Shown here: positions 31,401 to 35,945 of the stretch, in pieces
Layout: every line of letters starts with the position of its first letter
How positions within the stretch are numbered: the first letter of the stretch is position 1
Origin: Lingula anatina
Taxonomy: Eukaryota > Brachiopoda > Lingulata > Lingulida > Lingulidae
Length of the DNA stretch: 35,945 nucleotides
Direction of reading: 5' to 3'
NCBI RefSeq assembly: GCF_001039355.2
Contig: NW_019775506.1
Span: 78,134 to 114,078, forward strand
Translations under genes and position numbers: made by a program
The notes under the pieces: generated by a model
The model's input: only the letters and a program-made list of their open reading frames with translations
Databases searched by the model: none
Told to the model about the DNA's origin: nothing

Positions 31401-33498
31401 TGAATAAATTCAATGTAACATATTTCATTAACATTTTCAGTCTGTCAGTTAAGTGTGTGTGTGTGTGTGTGTATGTGTGTGTGTGTGTGTGTGTGCATGT
31501 GTGCGTGCTTTAATCATACTTTCTACATCAGACCGAGCTGGTGAAAATGTACAGAGATAGATAGTAATAGTTATAATACAAAAAAAACTTTTACACGTAC
31601 AGATAAATAGCACCAAAATCACATATATAGACATGCATTGCTATTACACATACACATCCAGTATTTCAGAATCATAAACTAGGTGCAATCTTTATGAAGA
31701 ATCAACTGTTCACAGCATTGATTGCATGCCAGCATCATACTATTAGTATTGTACATGACATAAGATATAGAAATTAATTATGCACGAGCCTGTTTTCTAC
31801 TACGTGAAATAAACCTTAAGATTTACAGTAATTATTTATAGCCACAGACATCACTAAGTGGAAGATGCAGTACAGTTTCTTTTCTCAAAAGCAGTTAAGG
31901 AACTTGGCCAAAGATATTATCACTGTCTTGTTTGGGTTGGTCATTATCATTATGTGATTATGAAGGAGAAATTATCTTTGTTGTTTAAAGTGTAAACCAT
32001 GTGTGGCCACTTTCTACTACTTAATTGAAAGAGTTCCTTTCTATTTGCAGTGTATAGAGGACAGATAATCAAAAAGTGCTCTTCATCCTCTATAACTACA
32101 AATTTGGTTTTCCCTCAACATAGTGACCTGTTTCAGTATTCAAATTGTGGCTGCTAATTTTTAAATTTGGTTAGGGTTAAATGTTTTCCTTTACCTTGAA
32201 TTATATCGAGGTATTTTTCTTTCTTAAAAATAAGTTTAAAAGTTTTACATATTCTAAACTTGAGATTTTCTTGTGATACATGTACCTTCTACTATGCCAT
32301 GGTTGTATATACTACAGTCTCTAAGTCTAACACTAAAATTTCTATGAAGTTTTTAAGAGCATGCTTTTTATGCATGCATTCAAAGTCTTTTTTGGTGGTT
32401 TCGTTTAATCAAATTAAGTGCCTCATAGGAAAATTAAGGATTTTCTCAAACAGCCAACTGTAAAAGAGTACATTTCAATGCACGGATTTCTACATGGCAA
32501 NTTATGGCTAGTCATCAGTGAGTTTCAGAAAGATTCTATGAACTGCTGTTATCAGTATGCTTCTACCATTTCCAGTAATTGCCCAAACCCAGGGTGTAGT
32601 AACTTCCATCAGCATATGACAAGTTACCAAACTAAAGAAAATAACTGAACTGTACCTAATAACAAGGGCCCTATATGCAGTGAAGTAGGGGACTCCAACA
32701 CAAGCTCCCTGTGTAAACTCCAAGTTTTTATGGAGTTTAAAGGTTGTCCTGTCATCAGCCACTGCATACTCAGCATACCCACCAGAAGCTGTGCGAACTG
32801 TGTACACGTGGTCTCCTTTCTAGAAAATTTTGTTGCAGAGGTTGGAGCTTGGAATATGAAATATTCATTTATTTACGAAAATATTAAAGTCTAAAAACAC
32901 TCCTCCCCCCCCCCCCATGCACACACACACACATGCACACTGACAAATAAACTTTTTATCATTGTATATATTATACAATTTGTCAATTAATCTATAATTT
33001 TATCTACTTAAACAGATAATTAATCAAAGTGCACTTCAAAATTCATGTAATCACGTTTTTCCTGGTTGCAACAGATGGGTTGTTATTCATCATGATATCA
33101 TATTATACTGGTATCTGAACATTCCCAAACTCATTTCTTCATTAAATTGCAAAGCTGGAAACATGAACTTGTACTGTCTTTAACTCCAAAACTTGTGGAG
33201 TTAAACCAAACAGTGAAGTGAAGTCACAGCAATCACTTACTTTAAACTTAGTGACCTCTTCCCCTAATTCCTCCACTATTCCTGACACGTCCATGCCAGG
33301 GGTATAGGGCAATGGTGGCTTCACTGTGTGTGTTCCTGTGCGGATATATGTGTCCACTGGGTTTATCCCGGCAGCTGCTACCTTGATCAAAACCTGGAGA
33401 GATGTACTTAGATGAATATATATTAAGTTTTGAATAAATTCAATGTAACATATTTCATTAACATTTTCAGTCTGTCAGTTAAGTGTGTGTGTGTGTGT

Positions 33499-33529
<31 letters not shown>

Positions 33530-34745
33530 CATGTGTGCGTGCTTTAATCATACTTTCTACATCAGACCGAGCTGGTGAAAATGTACAGAGATAGATAGTA
33601 ATAGTTATAATACAAAAAAAACTTTTACACGTACAGATAAATAGCACCAAAATCACATATATAGACATGCATTGCTATTACACATACACATCCAGTATTT
33701 CAGAATCATAAACTAGGTGCAATCTTTATGAAGAATCAACTGTTCACAGCATTGATTGCATGCCAGCATCATACTATTAGTATTGTACATGACATAAGAT
33801 ATAGAAATTAATTATGCACGAGCCTGTTTTCTACTACGTGAAATAAACCTTAAGATTTACAGTAATTATTTATAGCCACAGACATCACTAAGTGGAAGAT
33901 GCAGTACAGTTTCTTTTCTCAAAAGCAAAGTTAAGGAACTTGGCCAAAGATATTATCACTGTCTTGTTTGGGTTGGTCATTATCATTATATGATTATGAA
34001 GGAGAAATTATCTTTGTTGTTTAAAGTGTAAACCATGTGTGGCCACTTTCTACTACTTAATTGAAAGAGTTCCTTTCTATTTGCAGTGTATAGAGGACAG
34101 ATAATCAAAAAGTGCTCTTCATCCTCTATAACTACAAATTTGGTTTTCCCTCAACATAGTGACCTGTTTCAGTATTCAAATTGTGGCTGCTAATTTTTAA
34201 ATTTGGTTAGGGTTAAATGTTTTCCTTTACCTTGAATTATATCGAGGTATTTTTCTTTCTTAAAAATAAGTTTAAAAGTTTTACATATTCTAAACTTGAG
34301 ATTTTCTTGTGATACCTTCTACTATGCCATGGTTGTATATACTACAGTCTCTAAGTCTAACACTAAAATTTCTATGAAGTTTTTAAGAGCATGCTTTTTA
34401 TGCATGCATTCAAAGTCTTTTTTGGTGGTTTCGTTTAATCAAATTAAGTGCCTCATAGGAAAATTAAGGATTTTCTCAAACAGCCAACTGTAAAAGAGTA
34501 CATTTCAATGCACGGATTTCTACATGGCAATTAACTCACTTCTTTAATTTTTTTTTTCATTTTTCATACTCCAAGTGAATGACCTAATTAATTACTAACC
34601 ACCTGACTATTATTCTCACCTGACATTTCCCAGGTTTTGGAATGGGGACATCTTTAGCCAGCACCAACACCTCAGGTCCACCAAACTCATTCACTCGGAT
34701 AGCTCGCATCACCTGGGCCATCAAACCACGAGTTAAGAATGGCAT
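28305..34745 (-). CDS. CRYZ: Zeta-crystallin-like NADPH:quinone oxidoreductase
   Basis: A soluble medium-chain reductase without zinc ligands. In vertebrates CRYZ uses NADPH to reduce ortho-quinones by one electron, usually as a tetramer, and can bind AU-rich RNA. Coding exons in transcript order: 34620-34745, one copy of exon 2 (31229-31381 or 33241-33393), one copy of exon 3 (30641-30804 or 32656-32819), 30207-30258, 29673-29822, 29380-29481, 28983-29078 and 28305-28466. The sum is 1,005 nt, or 334 residues plus stop; human CRYZ has 329. Visible motifs are FGGPEVL (residues 21-27), [10 protein letters not shown] (53-62), YTPGMDVSG (72-80), [16 protein letters not shown], the nucleotide-binding GASGGVG (161-167), [10 protein letters not shown] and GWLKPVV. 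The order and spacing match CRYZ throughout. The start is the first ATG after an in-frame TAG; a later Met (M9 or M13) is possible. Confidence 0.95.
28983..29078 (-). CDS. CRYZ: CRYZ coding exon 7
   Basis: Residues 250-281, [20 protein letters not shown] onward, matching human VVGSRGTIEINPRDTMAKES. Phase 0 to 0; donor CCG|GTATGC. Confidence 0.92.
29380..29481 (-). CDS. CRYZ: CRYZ coding exon 6
   Basis: Residues 216-249, [20 protein letters not shown] onward, matching human [17 protein letters not shown]. It ends CKKHGRIL before a GTAGAC donor. Phase 0 to 0. Confidence 0.93.
29673..29822 (-). CDS. CRYZ: CRYZ coding exon 5
   Basis: Residues 166-215, starting [20 protein letters not shown] and ending [11 protein letters not shown]. 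It completes the dinucleotide-binding fold and matches human [20 protein letters not shown]. Phase 0 to 0; donor AAG|GTGATG. Confidence 0.94.
30207..30258 (-). CDS. CRYZ: CRYZ coding exon 4 (nucleotide-binding loop)
   Basis: A 52-nt exon coding [17 protein letters not shown] (residues 149-165), the first part of the Rossmann-fold GASGGVG motif that binds NADPH. It is too short to stand out on its own. The acceptor is TTTTTAG and the donor GTAAGT. Confidence 0.93.
30314..30364. repeat. Hairpin in CRYZ intron 3
   Basis: The arms AGGCCATTGCCGGG (30314-30327) and CCCGGCAAAGGCCT (30351-30364) pair at 13 of 14 positions over a 23-nt loop. It may be the end of a small mobile element; no matching partner was found in the window. 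Confidence 0.75.
30641..30804 (-). CDS. CRYZ: CRYZ coding exon 3, first-contig copy
   Basis: Same protein sequence as 32656-32819. This copy is directly adjacent to exon 4 and joins it through ATT AG|G to give an Arg codon. The donor is AG|GTACAG. Confidence 0.88.
31229..31381 (-). CDS. CRYZ: CRYZ coding exon 2, redundant copy in first contig
   Basis: Same protein sequence as 33241-33393. Using both copies in one mRNA would place a phase-0 exon after the phase-2 end of exon 3 and break the frame. It is best read as the other allele of the same exon. Confidence 0.85.
31453..31496. repeat. (TG)n microsatellite in CRYZ intron 1/2 region, copy 1
   Basis: A GT run interrupted once by TATG. The allelic counterpart at about 33482-33529 is a few bases longer, which is typical of allele-length variation. 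Confidence 0.95.
32501..32501. other. Single-N contig join
   Basis: The only ambiguous base outside the 376-base gap. It sits exactly between the end of copy 1 (TACATGGCAA) and the start of copy 2 (TTATGGCTAG), so it marks a join of two contigs whose ends overlap. Confidence 0.95.
32656..32819 (-). CDS. CRYZ: CRYZ coding exon 3, copy in second contig
   Basis: Residues 94-147 plus two bases of an Arg codon, [20 protein letters not shown] onward. It differs from 30641-30804 by one synonymous change (position 32772). It ends in phase 2, so it can only join exon 4 (30207-30258) and not a second exon 2. Confidence 0.9.
33241..33393 (-). CDS. CRYZ: CRYZ coding exon 2, copy in second contig
   Basis: Residues 43-93, phase 0 to 0, [20 protein letters not shown] onward, with the conserved Tyr of the NPVxTYIR motif. 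It differs from the other copy (31229-31381) by one synonymous change (GCC against GCA in an Ala codon, position 33370). Confidence 0.9.
33482..33529. repeat. (TG)n microsatellite, copy 2
   Basis: Counterpart of the run at about 31453-31496, with the same TATG interruption and a slightly longer second half. Confidence 0.95.
34620..34745 (-). CDS. CRYZ: CRYZ coding exon 1
   Basis: Residues 1-42. The start region is [18 protein letters not shown], and FGGPEVLVL and VPIPKPG follow, matching the N-terminus of human CRYZ ([18 protein letters not shown]). The exon ends in phase 0 at CAG|GTGAGA. This exon is present once and lies outside the duplicated block. Confidence 0.93.
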
Positions 34746-35447
34746 CTACAGCGTATATATCTTCCCCGGAAAGAAAACAAAAACCAAGAATATATATATA
34801 TATTAATCAGAGGATATTGGTTGAGCACCCTGAATGTTTAGGGTGTTTCAACTTAGTGATACTACACACAGCTACAGTACTGTACCTTTAACGGCACTTG
34901 GACCTACAGTGTATTTTATCAGCAGGTTGTTTCCAGTTACAGAAAGACTTATGAAGTGGGGGTTACATGTGCATCTAGCATTCAAGTAACCTTAAACATT
35001 TCAACGTCCAAGCTACATGTGAGATTCATATTTGATGCATTCTGTTATCTACATGCACAGCTAGCTTACAAATAGTATGCCAATGCAGAATACATAACAG
35101 CCAGATCATTGTCAATCTATCTGGAGTATCTAGATTATTAATGTTGACTGAAACCTCGACTATTCGCACAAGTGACTGCGCAGTGCGGGGTCCACGATAT
35201 AGCAGATATTACACTGCACCGGCACATTTATAATATCGGTCGGTATACCATGACAAGTACCTGTACATGTGGACAGAATGAAACTTGATATTTCCCTAAA
35301 TTAGGGCCTAGTACTAAGTGTTGTCATGTTGTGTCTTGGTATACTTTTAGCTTTCTAGCTGAAACTAGTCAGGTGTCTTCTGACCAGCTTTAATTACCGG
35401 TAGCTAGAAAGCTAAAAGCTAAAAGCTACGACTGGCCTGGTACTCAC
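34746..35447 (-). other. Probable first intron of CRYZ
   Basis: This lies between the start codon and the strong minus-strand donor at 35441-35447. It contains an AT run (about 34792-34803), a small hairpin (CACCCT and AGGGTG, about 34827-34846) and the 16-bp inverted repeat at 35345-35417. No other exon is seen. Confidence 0.4.
35345..35417. repeat. Perfect 16-bp inverted repeat
   Basis: The arms TTTTAGCTTTCTAGCT (35345-35360) and AGCTAGAAAGCTAAAA (35402-35417) are exact reverse complements around a 41-nt loop. The loop itself holds GTCAG and CTGAC, which can pair. It lies about 30 bp from the probable first-exon donor of CRYZ. Confidence 0.9.
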
Positions 35448-35540
35448 CTCAATCTTGCACACGTTTACAAAGTCGACCTAGTTTTGTAAGTTGGTCAGCT
35501 GTTAGTTACCAAAGGTCATTTCGTGTCAAGGCAATTTACC
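35448..35540 (-). other. CRYZ: Probable 5' untranslated exon of CRYZ (upper end unknown)
   Basis: On the minus strand GATTGAG|GTGAGTA is a strong donor (exon edge 35448). It could splice to CTGTAG|ATGCC just before the start codon at 34745, which has a pyrimidine-rich stretch upstream. The exon reading frame has a stop (TAG) before the junction, so it would be non-coding. The upper end is arbitrary, and the exon is an inference from splice signals. Confidence 0.4.
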
Positions 35541-35945
35541 TACTATACAGTAGTTTGTTAGGAATAGAAGTCGTCCCGTTTCCAGAGTCGTACCTTGCTT
35601 GTGCTATATACGTAAAAAAAGCAGCACAACAGAATACAAAAGCCTTTGAACAATCTCAACGGTGGCTAAACGGTGTCTCAACGTTATCTTTTACAACTGC
35701 AGTAGAATCTACGTCTGTACTAAACCAGCAGGCGGCCCCCAGCAGGGGTGACTGTATTCACGAATGGTGCATGTTCATGTACTAGTACTCGTAGTTTGAT
35801 TCCCAGCTCTCTGACCTCCATGACAACATGAAAGACCCCTATTCCTTTTTCCGAGGAAAATTAGATTTGCTGGATTTTTGGGGGAAAATACACATATATA
35901 TAGGCCTACTAGCTTTCAAATAAAAAGTAGACAAAAACTTTAATT
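35541..35945. other. Upstream flank of CRYZ, no gene seen
   Basis: It probably holds the CRYZ promoter, but no defined element can be assigned. An open frame on the plus strand (35555-35785) has no recognisable protein features. Confidence 0.4.

Larger units (their letters stand above)
30487..32500. repeat. ~2 kb block, copy 1 (probable haplotype overlap)
   Basis: Nearly identical to 32502-34530 over its whole length. Seen differences are single-base changes at 30757 and 31358, a 3-bp indel near 30840, an 18-bp indel near 31408, GT-repeat length, a 2-bp indel near 31891, one change near 31955 and a 6-bp indel near 32280. The copy ends exactly at the lone N at 32501. Confidence 0.97.
32502..34530. 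repeat. ~2 kb block, copy 2 (probable haplotype overlap)
   Basis: Starts at TTATGGCTAG (equivalent to 30487) and runs to TACATGGCAA at 34530, after which unique sequence leads into CRYZ exon 1. It contains its own copy of coding exons 2 and 3. Confidence 0.97.

Noticed and set aside
35555-35785. 76-codon plus-strand open frame near the right edge
   Set aside because: No motif, no neighbouring splice structure, and it overlaps the probable CRYZ promoter region.

Overview
This is AT-rich eukaryotic genomic DNA: short exons, GT-AG introns, microsatellites, interspersed repeats and assembly gaps. The two recognisable genes match bilaterian animal proteins. The repeat style and intron sizes suggest an invertebrate, perhaps a lophotrochozoan such as a mollusc, but the species cannot be named from the sequence.

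Left and centre (1894-26240, + strand): the 3' part of a centriolin (CNTRL/CEP110) gene. I place 44 exons whose phases all join. With one base borrowed from the missing upstream exon they give 1,960 residues of almost continuous coiled coil, broken by a Gly/Pro/Gln-rich linker, and end at a TGA at 26238-26240. The N-terminal leucine-rich-repeat part known from vertebrate centriolin is not in the window. The first 1.9 kb is repeat-rich upstream intron or flank. Large introns hold a hAT-like MITE family (three copies), a ~1 kb dispersed repeat (two copies), a 161-bp tandem repeat, a foldback element and a 376-base N gap.

Middle (26241-28304): the 3' regions of two convergent genes.

Right (28305-34745, - strand, with a probable 5'UTR exon ending at 35448): a complete zeta-crystallin/quinone oxidoreductase gene (CRYZ) with eight coding exons and a 334-residue product. 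The window contains a second, almost identical ~2 kb copy of the block holding coding exons 2 and 3, joined to the first by a single N. Phase analysis and allele-like differences indicate an unmerged overlap of two haplotype contigs, not a biological duplication.

The most unusual structure is in centriolin intron 8. It is a short inverted copy that fuses the acceptor side of exon 11 to the donor side of exon 13. It makes a 61-nt antisense mini-exon with both splice sites intact and the native reading frame kept. In the pre-mRNA it could pair with exons 11 and 13 downstream. The two genes have no evident functional link: one is a centriole/midbody scaffold, the other a soluble NADPH-dependent reductase.
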